A DNA stretch of 64,000 nt from JAFEBO01 sp044221315 (GCA_044221315.1 JBGAPK010000004.1:139594-203593), one strand, 5' to 3'; counted from the first letter of the stretch, positions 51,372 to 62,610 are shown. Program-made: numbers and translations. The notes: a model not told the origin generated them from the letters alone.

Positions 51372-54215
51372 ATGACCACTCGCCGAAACGCACTCCTCCG
51401 CATGAGCCTTTGCGGCGCCCTCTTGGGGAAAATTGCCGGGTTCAGCCTCTGCCTGACCACCAACGCCGGCACGGTCGTCGCCGGCGATAACCCCGTCATG
51501 CTCCAGTGGTTCGAGTGCAAATGGACCGACATGGAAAAGCGGGTCCCGGACTGGTTCATGGCCGGCTACGGCTCCGTCTGGCTTCCCCCCGCGGCCAAGT
51601 GCACCGACGCCGGCTCCGCCGGATACAACCCGCTCGACCGGTTCGATTTCGGCACTCCCACCTCTCCCACTGCGTTCGGCACGACGGCCTATTTCGATGC
51701 CGCCCGAGGCGAGCTCCAGCGGGCAGACGGTCTGGTCTACCTCGACGCGATCTACAACCACAACGCCTCCCGGGACGGCTCCTCGGGCTTCCTATCCGCC
51801 GGAGGCTGGCCCGGCTTCTGGATGAACCCCGGCCCCGGTTTCCCCTCCAAGATCGCCTCCGACAACTGGGGCGACTTCCACAACGGCATTGGGGCTTCCA
51901 CCTACTACCAGTCGACCAACCCAAGCAGCGCCAATTACGACCTCTACAAGGGCGATCTGGTCTCCCTCATCGATATCGCCCAGGAGACCAACAACGTTTT
52001 CATCCGGCACCCGGTCGCTGCGGGCAACCCCCAGAACATCCCCGCCGGTTCCATTTGGAACAAGCCCGATCCCAACAACGCTCAGTTCTATCCCAATCAC
52101 TCCCTCAGCGGCACGCCCGTAAGCAACCCCGGCACGGCCCGCAATCCCGGGACCCTCAACTTCACCTTCTATCCGTACGACGGGATGAACGGCACGCCAA
52201 CCGCCGAGAACGCAACCGGCCTGCTCATGCGCTGGTCGCAGTGGCTCCTGGATGTCCGCAAGATCGACGGCTTCCGCCTCGACGCCATCAAGCACGTCCC
52301 GAGCTGGTTCTGGGATCAGTATTTTGATTCGGCCGTCTCTCTCCGGCGCGTCACCCGCGACGGTCGCCACGTCACGCCCTACAGCTTCGGCGAGAGCGTC
52401 GAGAGCAACCAGTTTGGGTACGACAACTTCATCCGCAAGACCAACAACATCGCCCGCTCCGGTGATTCCTTCGGCAACCGCGATCTGCTCGACCTGAACG
52501 GCGCCGGCCAGCTCCGCGATCTGATCTCCGCCGCGGGCAACGGCTCTTGGCAGAACGTCATCAACGCCCACATGGACAACCAGGACGGCTTCAACGACGG
52601 TTCGATCGGCGTGAATCACGTCTTCAGCCACGACAACGGCTCTGCCGGCGACGGCGGCTCCGCACCTGCCTACCCCTCCGCCCAGGCGCAGGGCATGTAC
52701 ACCCACGCCTATCTGCTCGGACGTACCGGCCAGGGAATCGTCTATCACAACGCCCGCGGCGTCACCCGCTCCGGCGGCTTCTGGCCCCGTCAGGGAATGC
52801 CCACGGCGCTGGGCTTCAACACCGACCCCGCCGTCAACGCCGCCGACGCCACGCTCACCAAGCTCGTCCAGATCCACAACTGGGTTGCCCGGGGCGAGTT
52901 CAACATCCTTAACACCACTGACCCGCAGAACCAGTCCACCGCCGACGTGCTCATTTTCGACCGCCGCACCAACCTCGGCTTCGGCAGCTATTCCTCGAAC
53001 GCGCTCTTTGCCTGCAATGACCGTTACGACGCCGGGACAGACGTCCGCTTCGTCCGGACGAGCTTCCCCAACGGCACACGACTGATCGAACTGACGGGCA
53101 ACGCCGCCGACGCCACGGTCGATCCGACCAACTCGGTGCCGGAAGTGCTCGTTCCTTCAGACTTCAACGGGACTCCGGGATGGGTGCTGGTCACCACTCC
53201 CCGAAACAAGACCGGCACGACGACGCACAACAAGGGTTACCTCGTGTACGCCCCGGCGCTTCCGGCCGGCACGCTCAGCCTCACGAACATCGCATCGACG
53301 ATCGCCGCCGACACCAACTTCATCCCCTCGTATCGCCGGCGCATGACGCCATTGCCGGTCATCACGGCCAACTCGTTCCAGATCCAGCTCACGACGAGCA
53401 ACGGCGACGCGGGCATCGTGGGCCAGGCCGGCGCGAACAACAACACGGACGACAACGCCCTTTTCAAGATCGACAGCGGTTACTTCGATTACAACGGCAA
53501 CGGCGTGATCGACTTTGACTACACGAATTCCGTCGCCGCGGGCTACGAGCAGTTCCTCACGCTCAAGGACCCGCTCTACAACAAGGGATTCCTGATCAAT
53601 CAGGGCAACTACGCCCAGACGATCAACGCCGCCCAGCTCGACGAGGGCCTGCACTATCTCTCGGTCGTAGCCTTCCGCCACCGCAACGCGAACGAGGCCG
53701 CCCTCTTCCGTGAGTTCCGCCAGGTCTTCTACATCGACCGCCTTCCCCCCGTCTGCGACATTACGAACCTCCCCGTGACGCCCCAGGGCAGCCCGACGTA
53801 CAACTTCCTCGTCAAGGCCGGCGACCGCACCGTCACCCGTGCCTACGTCATCCAGAACCTCGCTTCCAATGCCGACCCGCTCGCCAACACCAACTCGTTC
53901 AACCAGGCGACGCAGAGCGACCGCTTCGATTACAGCCGCTCGATCTCCTTCACCCCGGGAGTGAACCGCATCACGCTCGTCGCCTACGAACTCTCCGGCA
54001 ACTCGGTGATCCACGACTATTACATCAATTACTTCGCCACCTGCGCCGGTGACTTCAACGGTGACGATCAGGTCGATGATGCCGACTTCGTTCTCTTCGC
54101 CGGCTACTACGACGCCCTCATCGACCCGCGCGGCGACCTCAACGGCGACGGCCAGACCGACGATTCCGACTTCGTCATCTTCGCCTCGGCCTACGACACA
54201 CTGATCTGCCCGTAA
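51372..54215 (+). CDS. Secreted GH13 alpha-amylase family enzyme with dockerin-like tail
   Basis: A 947-aa exported amylase. After a signal peptide the barrel shows MLQWFECKWTDMEKRVPDWF, the region II nucleophile Asp 304 in IDGFRLDAIKH, the acid/base Glu 341 in YSFGESVESNQ and Asp 421 in HVFSHDNGSAG. Beta-rich domains follow. The last 58 residues (about 890-947) hold two calcium-loop repeats (DFNGDDQVDDADFVLFAGYY and DLNGDGQTDDSDFVIFASAY) ending in LICP, between a leading and a closing Cys. It would cut internal alpha-1,4 links outside the cell. No cohesin partner is visible. Confidence 0.92.
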   Translation: MTTRRNALLRMSLCGALLGKIAGFSLCLTTNAGTVVAGDNPVMLQWFECKWTDMEKRVPDWFMAGYGSVWLPPAAKCTDAGSAGYNPLDRFDFGTPTSPTAFGTTAYFDAARGELQRADGLVYLDAIYNHNASRDGSSGFLSAGGWPGFWMNPGPGFPSKIASDNWGDFHNGIGASTYYQSTNPSSANYDLYKGDLVSLIDIAQETNNVFIRHPVAAGNPQNIPAGSIWNKPDPNNAQFYPNHSLSGTPVSNPGTARNPGTLNFTFYPYDGMNGTPTAENATGLLMRWSQWLLDVRKIDGFRLDAIKHVPSWFWDQYFDSAVSLRRVTRDGRHVTPYSFGESVESNQFGYDNFIRKTNNIARSGDSFGNRDLLDLNGAGQLRDLISAAGNGSWQNVINAHMDNQDGFNDGSIGVNHVFSHDNGSAGDGGSAPAYPSAQAQGMYTHAYLLGRTGQGIVYHNARGVTRSGGFWPRQGMPTALGFNTDPAVNAADATLTKLVQIHNWVARGEFNILNTTDPQNQSTADVLIFDRRTNLGFGSYSSNALFACNDRYDAGTDVRFVRTSFPNGTRLIELTGNAADATVDPTNSVPEVLVPSDFNGTPGWVLVTTPRNKTGTTTHNKGYLVYAPALPAGTLSLTNIASTIAADTNFIPSYRRRMTPLPVITANSFQIQLTTSNGDAGIVGQAGANNNTDDNALFKIDSGYFDYNGNGVIDFDYTNSVAAGYEQFLTLKDPLYNKGFLINQGNYAQTINAAQLDEGLHYLSVVAFRHRNANEAALFREFRQVFYIDRLPPVCDITNLPVTPQGSPTYNFLVKAGDRTVTRAYVIQNLASNADPLANTNSFNQATQSDRFDYSRSISFTPGVNRITLVAYELSGNSVIHDYYINYFATCAGDFNGDDQVDDADFVLFAGYYDALIDPRGDLNGDGQTDDSDFVIFASAYDTLICP

Positions 54216-54243
54216 ACCTGCGAGATTCGTGCGCGAACGTGCG

Positions 54244-54310
54244 GAACCAGCCGGGAACGAAGTGACCGGTTTTTGCGTGCCGAGCGCCCTTCGCTGCGCT
54301 CCGGGCTCGT
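54244..54310. repeat. Palindromic dispersed repeat, copy R1
   Basis: Left arm AGCCGGGAACGAAGTGACCG, inner TTTGCGTGCCGAGCG and right arm CTTCGCTGCGCTCCGGGCTC. The arms form an imperfect hairpin. It lies between the amylase stop and the ABC ATPase stop. Same family as R2-R4 at 62.9-63.9 kb. Confidence 0.8.
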
Positions 54311-54333
54311 TTTCATCGTGCAGGGCAGACCGG

Positions 54334-55932
54334 CTACGCCGCCCCGGCCCGGGCCAGGTCCACCGTCGCCAACCTCAGAATATTGCTCTGCGTCATCTGA
54401 TCGCCGGTCAATTCGCCCGTCGCGTGGCCGTCGCACATGACGACGATGCGGTCCGACAAAGCGAGCAATTCCGGCATCTCGCTCGAGACCAGCAGCACCG
54501 CGGCGCCCCGGTCCGCCGCGCTCCGCACCAGTTTGTAGATCTCGGCCTTGGTGCCGACATCGATCCCACGCGTCGGTTCGTCGAGCAGGAGCACCTTGGT
54601 ATCCCGCCCCATCCACCGCGCGATCAGGAGTTTCTGCTGGTTCCCGCCCGACAATTCGCCCGGCAACGAGGCCGTGCTCGCCGCCTTCACGCGGAAATCG
54701 CTGAACTTATCCCCGACCAGTTTCCGCTCGCTCCCAAGGTTCCGGATCCCAAACCAGCGTGCCAGCCTCGACATGAACGGCACGACCGTGTTCTCGCCCA
54801 CACCCAGCAGGAAGAACAGGCCCTGCTGGCGCCGGTCTTCCGGCACATACCCGACGCCCGCCTCGATCGCCGCACGTGCACCCTTTCCCGCGATATCCAG
54901 TCCGTCCACCCAAACCTTGCCCCGTGCCTTGGTATCAAGCCCGAAGATCGCGCTCAGGAGTTCCGACCGCCCCGACCCCACCAGCCCGCCGATCCCCACG
55001 ATCTCGCCCGCCCGCACCTGCACCGAGACGTTCTCCAGTTTCTCCGGCGACGACATCCCCTCCACGCTCAGGAGCGCCCTGCCCACCTTGCTCTGATGCG
55101 CCCCCTCCGCGGCCAGCGACGGCAATTTCCCCGTCGGCGTGCTCAGGCGCCGGCCGATCATCTGCTCCACCAGCGTCGGCTCGTCCAAATCCTTCACGCG
55201 GCTGGTCGCCACGTACTTCCCGTCCCGCAGCACGCTCACCCGGTCGCAGACCGCGAAAATCTCACCCATCCGGTGGCTCACGTAGATCACCGTGATGCCG
55301 GTCTTCGCCAGTTGCCTCGTAATCTCGAGCAGACGCTCGGTCTCGGTCATCGAGAGCGAACTGGTCGGCTCGTCGAAGACGATCACGCGTGGTGAACTGC
55401 CGCCCGTCGCCGAGCGATCGTCGAGCGCCGCGGCGATCTGGCAGATCTGCCTCCATCCCGGCGAGAGAGTCCCCAGCGGCGCCGAAACATCGATCCCCGG
55501 CTCGAGCCGGTGCACCAGAGCCGCGGCACGGTCCAGCATCGCCGTGCGGTCAAGCAATCCCAGCCGCGTCCGCGGCAGATCATGCAGCGACAGATTCTCT
55601 GCCACGCTCAGATTCGGACACTGCGCCAGTTCTTGGTGCACGATCCGAACGCCCGCATCGAACGCATCTTCGATTGAACCCGGGGCTAGTTCCCGCATCG
55701 CGCCGGCGCCGCCATTGCGGATGCGCACCACGCCCGAATCCTGCGCGTGCAGCCCGCTGATCACCTTGCCGAGGGTGCTCTTGCCCGCCCCGTTTTCTCC
55801 CATCAGGGCGTGGATCTCGCCCGCGAAGAACGAGACCGAGACGTTATCGAGCGCCTGGGTGATGCCGAAGCGCTTGGAGATTCCCTCCGCGCTCAGAAGC
55901 ACTTCCTGATTGGCGTTCAGCGCGTCGCTCAT
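54334..55932 (-). CDS. Sugar ABC transporter ATP-binding protein (RbsA/MglA type)
   Basis: A 532-aa protein with two ABC domains, the CUT2 layout. Domain 1 has Walker A GENGAGKST, the signature region LSPGWRQICQIAAAL and Walker B VIVFDEPTSSLS. Domain 2 has the usual altered Walker A (LVGSGRSELL), a full signature LSGGNQQKLLIARWM and LLLDEPTRGIDVG. It would power uptake of a monosaccharide such as ribose, galactose or xylose. ATG 55932 gives the standard N-terminus. The binding protein and permease lie just upstream on the same strand but are frameshifted. Confidence 0.92.
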   Translation of the reverse strand: MSDALNANQEVLLSAEGISKRFGITQALDNVSVSFFAGEIHALMGENGAGKSTLGKVISGLHAQDSGVVRIRNGGAGAMRELAPGSIEDAFDAGVRIVHQELAQCPNLSVAENLSLHDLPRTRLGLLDRTAMLDRAAALVHRLEPGIDVSAPLGTLSPGWRQICQIAAALDDRSATGGSSPRVIVFDEPTSSLSMTETERLLEITRQLAKTGITVIYVSHRMGEIFAVCDRVSVLRDGKYVATSRVKDLDEPTLVEQMIGRRLSTPTGKLPSLAAEGAHQSKVGRALLSVEGMSSPEKLENVSVQVRAGEIVGIGGLVGSGRSELLSAIFGLDTKARGKVWVDGLDIAGKGARAAIEAGVGYVPEDRRQQGLFFLLGVGENTVVPFMSRLARWFGIRNLGSERKLVGDKFSDFRVKAASTASLPGELSGGNQQKLLIARWMGRDTKVLLLDEPTRGIDVGTKAEIYKLVRSAADRGAAVLLVSSEMPELLALSDRIVVMCDGHATGELTGDQMTQSNILRLATVDLARAGAA

Positions 55933-56028
55933 GCCGGCTATGCACTCCGAGAAAACCGACCGCCTCGATAGGGCGGTCGGCATTCTACATGCTCATCATG
56001 ACAGGCACCGAGACCGGCCGCCGATCCG

Positions 56029-57042
56029 CTATTTCTTCTTCAGCCACTTGTTCCACATGCCCTCGTACTGGGCCACGTTTTCCTTGGTCACCACCGAGAG
56101 CGGGAAGTTGTTGATCACCTTCTCCGGGCCGTTGTTGGGGAGTTTGTCCAGATCATCACCACGCTCTGGAAGCCCCAGCCGTAGCAGTCCTGACCGATCA
56201 GGGCCGCGACCTGCCCGTTCTTGACGTAGTTCAGTTCTTCCGGCAGGTGATCGACCGAGACGATCTTGGCCTTTTCGTAGACGCCGTCAAGCGCGTTCTG
56301 CGTGAAGAGCGGCCAGCCGCCGACCATCGCCCAGCCGGCGATGTCCGGGTTGGCCGTCTGCACCTGCTGGATCAACGCCGCGGCATCGCTCGCGGTTTCC
56401 TTGGTGTAGTACACATCCTTGAGCGTGAAGCCCTTGTCCTTCATCGTCGCCAGTTCATCCTTGACGCCCTTGATGCGGGCGTTGAGGTTGGTCGCGTTCT
56501 GATTGCCGGACAGGATGGCGATCTTGCCGCCCTTCTTGTCCTTGCCGCCGCCCATCGCCTTGGCGAGTCCGCGCATGACCGACTTGCCGGCCTCTTCGTC
56601 GTTGATCCCGTAATAGGCCATGCGCTTGCTGGCGGGGATATCGCTGTCGAACGTGACCACGGTCACGCCGCGATCGACGGCGCTGTTCACGGCGGCCGTC
56701 AGCACGTTGGCGTCGCTGGCGCTGATGGCGATGCCGTCGAAGCCCTGGCTGGCCAACTGCTCGACGTACTGGGCCTGCTGCTGGGCGTCTTCATTCACCG
56801 GGGTGCGCCACTCGACCTTGACATCGGCCCCGTACTTCTTGCTCAGTTCCTCGCCCGCGTCCATCGCGCCCGTGCGGGCGGCCTGAAAGACCGGGTTGCT
56901 CTGGCTCTTGGCGATGATGCCGATCCGGTACGTCTTGAACGCGCCTCGCCGCGCCGCCCCGCCCCCATCATTGAAACCGTCGCCATTCCGGCAACAAAGA
57001 GCCCCGCCACTCCCAGCAAACCAAGCCTCTGAATCTTCATGG
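56029..57042 (-). pseudogene. Sugar ABC transporter substrate-binding protein, frame broken twice
   Basis: The gene starts with a signal peptide in one frame (MKIQRLGLLGVAGLFVAGMA, ATG 57042). The frame must shift near 56945-56965 to reach the mature protein (FKTYRIGIIAKSQSNPVFQA, DGIAISASDANVLTAAVNSA, GGWPLFTQNALDGVYEKAKI). It must shift again near 56145 to reach the end (LDKLPNNGPEKVINNFPLSV to WLKKK, stop at 56029). The pieces together give a normal periplasmic-binding protein of the RbsB type. The second break looks like one missing base. It lies between the ATPase and permease genes. Confidence 0.85.
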
Positions 57043-57190
57043 ATGCGTCCCTGGAACGGGCGGAGTCTCCTCCGCACCAGATGCGTGATTTCCGACGTAT
57101 CACAACGGCGGGAAGGGCGTATCGGAGAGAACGCGGAGGGGCAAGAGGTTTGCGAAGATTTTTAAAGACCCACCAGCCCTCCGCCCCTTC

Positions 57191-57217
57191 TTTGCCGATT
57201 TGCGGCTTTGCCGCTCT
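57191..57217. repeat. GCGGCAAAGC-type repeat between the binding protein and permease
   Basis: On the minus strand this reads AGCGGCAAAGCCGCAAATCG followed by GCAAA, an irregular version of the tandem GCAAAGCG unit at 62672-62734. It sits in the 227-bp gap between two transporter genes. Confidence 0.45.
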
Positions 57218-57269
57218 GCTGATTTGTCTGCTCTCTCTCGAACGGGCAAATCGTGCTGCTCTATCCCCT

Positions 57270-58598
57270 CTATCTCCCCACCGGCGTCAGTCTGGACTTC
57301 GCCTGATCCAGCACCACCGCGATCACAATCGCCGCACCCTTCACGATCTGCGTGTAGCTCTGATCGATATCCAGCACCAGCATTCCGTTGCCGATCATCT
57401 GGACCAGCAAGGCCCCCAGCACGGCACCGAAGGCCGACCTATGCCCGCCGGACAGCGACGCCCTCGCCGATCACCGCCGCCGCGATCACATCGAGTTCAT
57501 ACCCTGCCCGGCCCCCGGTGCCGCGGCACCGTAATACCCCAGGTACATCGCCGCCGAAAGACCCGCCAGCGCACCGCTGATCGTGTAGACGATGATCTTG
57601 ATCCGCCCGACCGGCACGCCCGCGTACTTCGCCGCGATTTCGTTGCCGCCGATGGCGAAGATCCGGCGACCCAGCACGGTCTGCGTCGTGCCGAACATGC
57701 CCATCAGCATGATCAGCCCCATGATGATCATGGGCACGGGGTAGACCTCGCCTCCCCCGCCGGCATCTTCATGAAGCCCAGTGAAACTCTCCCGGGGATG
57801 CCGGAGATTGATTGCCCGCCGTCCGCACGAAGATCAGCCCGCTCGGGATCGCCATCATGCCCAGCGTGATGATGAACGTGCACCGCGAGCCCGACGATCA
57901 GGCTGCCGCTGAACGCCCGCACGCCGCTCGATCAGGCAGCACGTCAGGACCCCCACCGGCAGAGAGGTCCACAGCGACGCCCCGCCGTCGCCAGGCCATC
58001 GCGTCTTCCGGAAGGCCAGTGTCCGCCTCACCAATTCCCGCAGCGCCCAGCGCTATCACCGCGGCAAGCCCCGTAGATCCGGCCACCGACAGATCAATCC
58101 CGCCCAGGATGATCACCGCGGTCATGCCGACCGCCATCACCGCCGATGAAACTGCGCCTGCGTCGCCAGCAGCACCAGGTTCTACGGAGAGTTGAGGAAT
58201 TTGCTCTCGAAGCGGAGATGAGCAGGACTTGGCGGCTGCCGTCCCAGCTTGGCACGCGGGTTGTTGCAACAACAGCACGTTGGCGTCGCCTCGGTCGGGC
58301 CGCGGACGACAACGCGGACATTGCCGGGCCGATCGCCGATGTCGCCGAGCACGGCCCTGACTTGTCGCGGAGCGTCTGCTCGGAAGGTGGTGAGGACGAG
58401 GACGCCACCAACCTCCTCGGCGGACGAGAGGTCGGGCAGGGGCAGGCGGTACACATCGCCGGGCTTGGTGCCGCCCTTGAAGGTGAGGACCAGCGCCCAT
58501 CAACAGGATGACGAGGATGAGGCCCGATTCCTGCGCGTGCGCGAGGCGACCAAGAAATGAGGTGCGGGAGCGGCGGGCTTCAGGCTGGCTGAGGTCAC
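57270..58598 (-). pseudogene. Sugar ABC transporter permease (RbsC type), multiple frame breaks
   Basis: Fragments in all three minus frames assemble into an RbsC-type permease: a first helix (ESGLILVILLM), then a segment of about 100 residues including GGTKPGDVYRLPLPDLSSAE, then AVMAVGMTAVIILGGIDLSV, SGLIFVRTAG, VPMIIMGLIMLMGMFG, RRIFAIGGNEIAAKYAGVPV, and at the end FGAVLGALLVQMIGNGMLVL to the stop at 57270. At least five single-base shifts are needed (for example near 57450, 57487 and 57740). GTG 58598 is a possible start. The transporter therefore looks non-functional as given. Confidence 0.8.
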
Positions 58599-58641
58599 GC
58601 GGAGACTTTACCCAGAAGGCGATCCGGTAGGAGAAAGGGAG

Positions 58642-59688
<1,047 letters not shown>

Positions 59689-60302
59689 CTCTTTGCCTTT
59701 CGCTCGGGCGTGGCCAAAGACCGGCCAAGGCCCGGAATCGGATCGAAAACCGCCCTCCTATACGCCGGCGTCCTGCCGCCGTATCCCCCGAACCCAGACC
59801 CACCAGGCTCCTTCGACCCAGCAACCTAGCGTCTCGGAAGGGGTTTCGTCAAGCGCCCCCGTGAAACGTTCCAAAGATCGACCTCCGCCGCTCGCCCCAG
59901 CGACGGGGCTGCACGCAACCCCTCCGGCCGATCGTCTGAGCCGGTGCTGGATGCCCGCCACGGTTCGTTTCCGACCAGCAACTCCAACGGAGAACCGCGG
60001 GTTTTTCCCGACGCCTTAACGTTGCGTGCGGGGTTTCTCACCCTGTTCGATGCAAGTCATGAAACTTCGCAATAATTCCTTTGGGACGCTTGGACGGTAT
60101 TCGTCCGGAAATCGTGAAAAGAACGGCATTTGGGAGACTGGAAGGGCACAATTCCGGCGGCTCGTGGTATTCTTAGAAGTTGGTGCCGACCGCCTGTTCC
60201 CGAGGGAATGGAAACGGTTTCTGCGCCTTTACACCCTGCCGCCCTGGTACCGGTCCATATGCGGTGGGAAATCGGAGTTCTCTTTCGAGGGAGTATTCGC
60301 AG
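59689..60302. other. Long gene-free interval between the prepilin and the dockerin-tailed protein
   Basis: The 614 bp hold no convincing coding frame. The stretch from about 60050 to 60135 is less GC-rich than its surroundings and may contain the promoter of the plus-strand gene. Its ribosome site is GAGGGAG near 60288. No terminator or repeat is evident. Confidence 0.4.
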
Positions 60303-62540
60303 ATGCGTCACAACGGACACATGGGTCACATTGCTTCGGCCCTGCTTCTCGCCACGGTCAGCGGATTTGCCGTCGCCCAGCCCCTTGCCGTCACGGGAGC
60401 CAAGAAGCCCGCCTATGGCAATCCGCGCTGGGTCAACCTGATTCCGACCAACGCCGACGACAACTTTGTCATCAATTGCGATAAGAACACGCTCAACGGC
60501 GCGTCGCCGATCAGCGTGCTCACCGGCGTCGAGATCGCCGTCCCGCTGACGGCGATCGGCAGCCCGACGGGCAACATCAAGATTGCCGCGTTCATCAACA
60601 ACCAGGACGGCGGCTTCGCCTCCAACCAGTTCGCGGGGACAAGCCTCGTCGGCGTCGCCGGCGAACTCGCCCAGCCCGCCAACTTCGGCGAGACCCGGGC
60701 CGTCAACCTCGAGACCGACACCCGCGCCGCGGGCAAGCAGTACGTGACGGTCAACGTCGCGACGACCACCACCGCCCCAATCGTGGACGGCACGCGTGAG
60801 ACCGGCTATTCCAACAAGGGCCCGCAGAGCGCCCGCACCGGCTTCGGTGATGCCACCCAGGGCCTCGTCGATAGCGCCGGCGGCTCGGAACTCGACGGCA
60901 TCTACACCCGCGTGAACAGCGGGATTCTCTACATCTTCATCACCGGCAACCTCGAATCCAATAACAACCACCTCGAGATCTTCTTCGATGTGGGCAACGC
61001 CCAGGGCCAGAACAAGCTCCGCGGCGACAACCCCCTCATCCTCGGCACCGACGGCCACCTCAATCGCATGGGCGATGACGGCACCAACAACGGCTTCACC
61101 TTCGATTCCGACTTCAAGGCCTCGTACTGGATCGGCGCCAACTGCGGAGGCGGGCCCGTTCAGTTCTATGTGGACTACGCCCAGCTCTCCAACGCCGACG
61201 GCAGCGGCGGCGGCGTCGGGTATTACTGCGGCGCCAGCACCCCGGGCGCCGCGGGCGGCACGCTCACCGGCGGCGAGGTCGGCGCTCCCGCCATCGCCGG
61301 CACGATCAACAACTCGAACAAGCTGGGCGTTCCGGCCTTCTGCCCGCCCCCGGCCGGCAACCAGGACGTCTCCAACGGCTCGGAGTTCGACGCGATCTAC
61401 AGCTACGTGGACAAGGTCAACAAGCGCCTCTACCTGCTCACGACCGGCAACTCCAAGACCGACTGGAGCGCCATCAACCTCTTCCTCGACGTAGGCGGCT
61501 ACGCCACCCCGGGCGGCACCGAATACGGCCAGAACCAGATCCGCAACGACAACTCCACCTTTGACTACGGCCACCTGAACAACCTCGGCGGCCCCGGCCC
61601 CGATGTCAATCCCACCAACCCGGGCCTCAAGTTTGATACCGACTTCACCCCGACTTACTTCATCGACTACAAGAACGGCGGAAACGTTGATAACTACTCG
61701 CACTCGCAGGTCCTGCGCACCAACGGACGCGCCACCGTCTGCGATGCTCTCATCGACTACGGCATGTTCGACGGCGGGCCCAAGCTCGTCCCGGGCGCGA
61801 ACGGTGAGCTCTACGACGTGATCAAGTACAACGGCCTGCAGGGCTACCCCGGCGGCACGACCGAGCCCTTCATCGGAATCCAGGAGCAGGACGGCACCAA
61901 GACCGAACTGGAAGGCAACTTCGCCCCCTACGCCGGCCACAAGTTCATGTCGGCCTACGTCGGCGAGCCCTGCAACAGCATCGCGGGCGACCCCGGCACT
62001 CCCAAGCCCGCCGCGGGCATCATTCTCATGCGGATGGATCAGTCCAACCTCGCGGGCGTGACGTCGGCCAACGGCGGCGCTCCGTTCACCGAGGACGACG
62101 CCATCGCGGTGAACACCGGCCTTGAGATGTCGATCGACCTGGCCGAACTGGGCTACAACGGGACCAACGACATCAAGCTGGCCGGCTTCATCGAGACCAG
62201 CGGCGGCAACACCGTCACCAACCAGGTGATCGGCTCCCTGCCCGCCTCCTACGGCGCCAGCCCCGGCACCAACGTCGGGACGGCCAACCAGGTTGACTTC
62301 AGCGCGATCGACGGCAAGCAGTGGATCACGGTCTTCCAGTCGTGCCCGTCCGACCTGAACCACGACGGCATCGTCGAGGACAGCGACTTCGTGATCTTCG
62401 CCGGCGCGTACGACATCCTGATCGCCGACTACCGCTGGGCCTCCGGCGATCTGAACGGCGATGGCGCAGTGGACGACACCGACTTCGTGATCTTCGTCAG
62501 CGCGTACAACGATCTGATCTGCCCGGACCTCAGCATGTAA
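60303..62540 (+). CDS. Large secreted protein with dockerin-like tail, unknown function
   Basis: A 745-aa exported protein. ATG 60303 has GAGGGAG about nine bases upstream and begins a signal peptide (HIASALLLATVSGFAVAQPL). Two related internal segments recur (SELDGIYTRVNSGILYIFIT and SEFDAIYSYVDKVNKRLYLL), each followed by a lamin/lectin-like strand pattern with VDVG-type turns (FFDVGNAQGQNK; LFLDVGGYATPG), so the body contains an internal duplication. The tail (about 681-745) has two calcium-loop repeats, DLNHDGIVEDSDFVIFAGAY and DLNGDGAVDDTDFVIFVSAY, ending LICP. It is surface or extracellular by inference. Confidence 0.85.
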   Translation: MRHNGHMGHIASALLLATVSGFAVAQPLAVTGAKKPAYGNPRWVNLIPTNADDNFVINCDKNTLNGASPISVLTGVEIAVPLTAIGSPTGNIKIAAFINNQDGGFASNQFAGTSLVGVAGELAQPANFGETRAVNLETDTRAAGKQYVTVNVATTTTAPIVDGTRETGYSNKGPQSARTGFGDATQGLVDSAGGSELDGIYTRVNSGILYIFITGNLESNNNHLEIFFDVGNAQGQNKLRGDNPLILGTDGHLNRMGDDGTNNGFTFDSDFKASYWIGANCGGGPVQFYVDYAQLSNADGSGGGVGYYCGASTPGAAGGTLTGGEVGAPAIAGTINNSNKLGVPAFCPPPAGNQDVSNGSEFDAIYSYVDKVNKRLYLLTTGNSKTDWSAINLFLDVGGYATPGGTEYGQNQIRNDNSTFDYGHLNNLGGPGPDVNPTNPGLKFDTDFTPTYFIDYKNGGNVDNYSHSQVLRTNGRATVCDALIDYGMFDGGPKLVPGANGELYDVIKYNGLQGYPGGTTEPFIGIQEQDGTKTELEGNFAPYAGHKFMSAYVGEPCNSIAGDPGTPKPAAGIILMRMDQSNLAGVTSANGGAPFTEDDAIAVNTGLEMSIDLAELGYNGTNDIKLAGFIETSGGNTVTNQVIGSLPASYGASPGTNVGTANQVDFSAIDGKQWITVFQSCPSDLNHDGIVEDSDFVIFAGAYDILIADYRWASGDLNGDGAVDDTDFVIFVSAYNDLICPDLSM

Positions 62541-62564
62541 TTCCGGTGCCGCGAATCACCCTCG

Positions 62565-62594
62565 AAGGCCCGCCGGCAACGGCGGGCCTTTTTC
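62565..62594 (+). terminator. Rho-independent terminator of the dockerin-tailed protein gene
   Basis: A perfect 10-bp stem (AAGGCCCGCC / GGCGGGCCTT) with loop GGCAAC and a TTTTT tail, 24 bp after the stop. Confidence 0.9.
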
Positions 62595-62610
62595 GTTGGC
62601 GCGCCTCTAC

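Noticed and set aside
60057..62363. A 768-codon minus-strand frame opposite the dockerin-tailed protein
   Set aside because: The plus strand has a ribosome site, signal peptide and calcium tail; the antisense frame is Val/Gly/Ala/Asp-rich shadow sequence.
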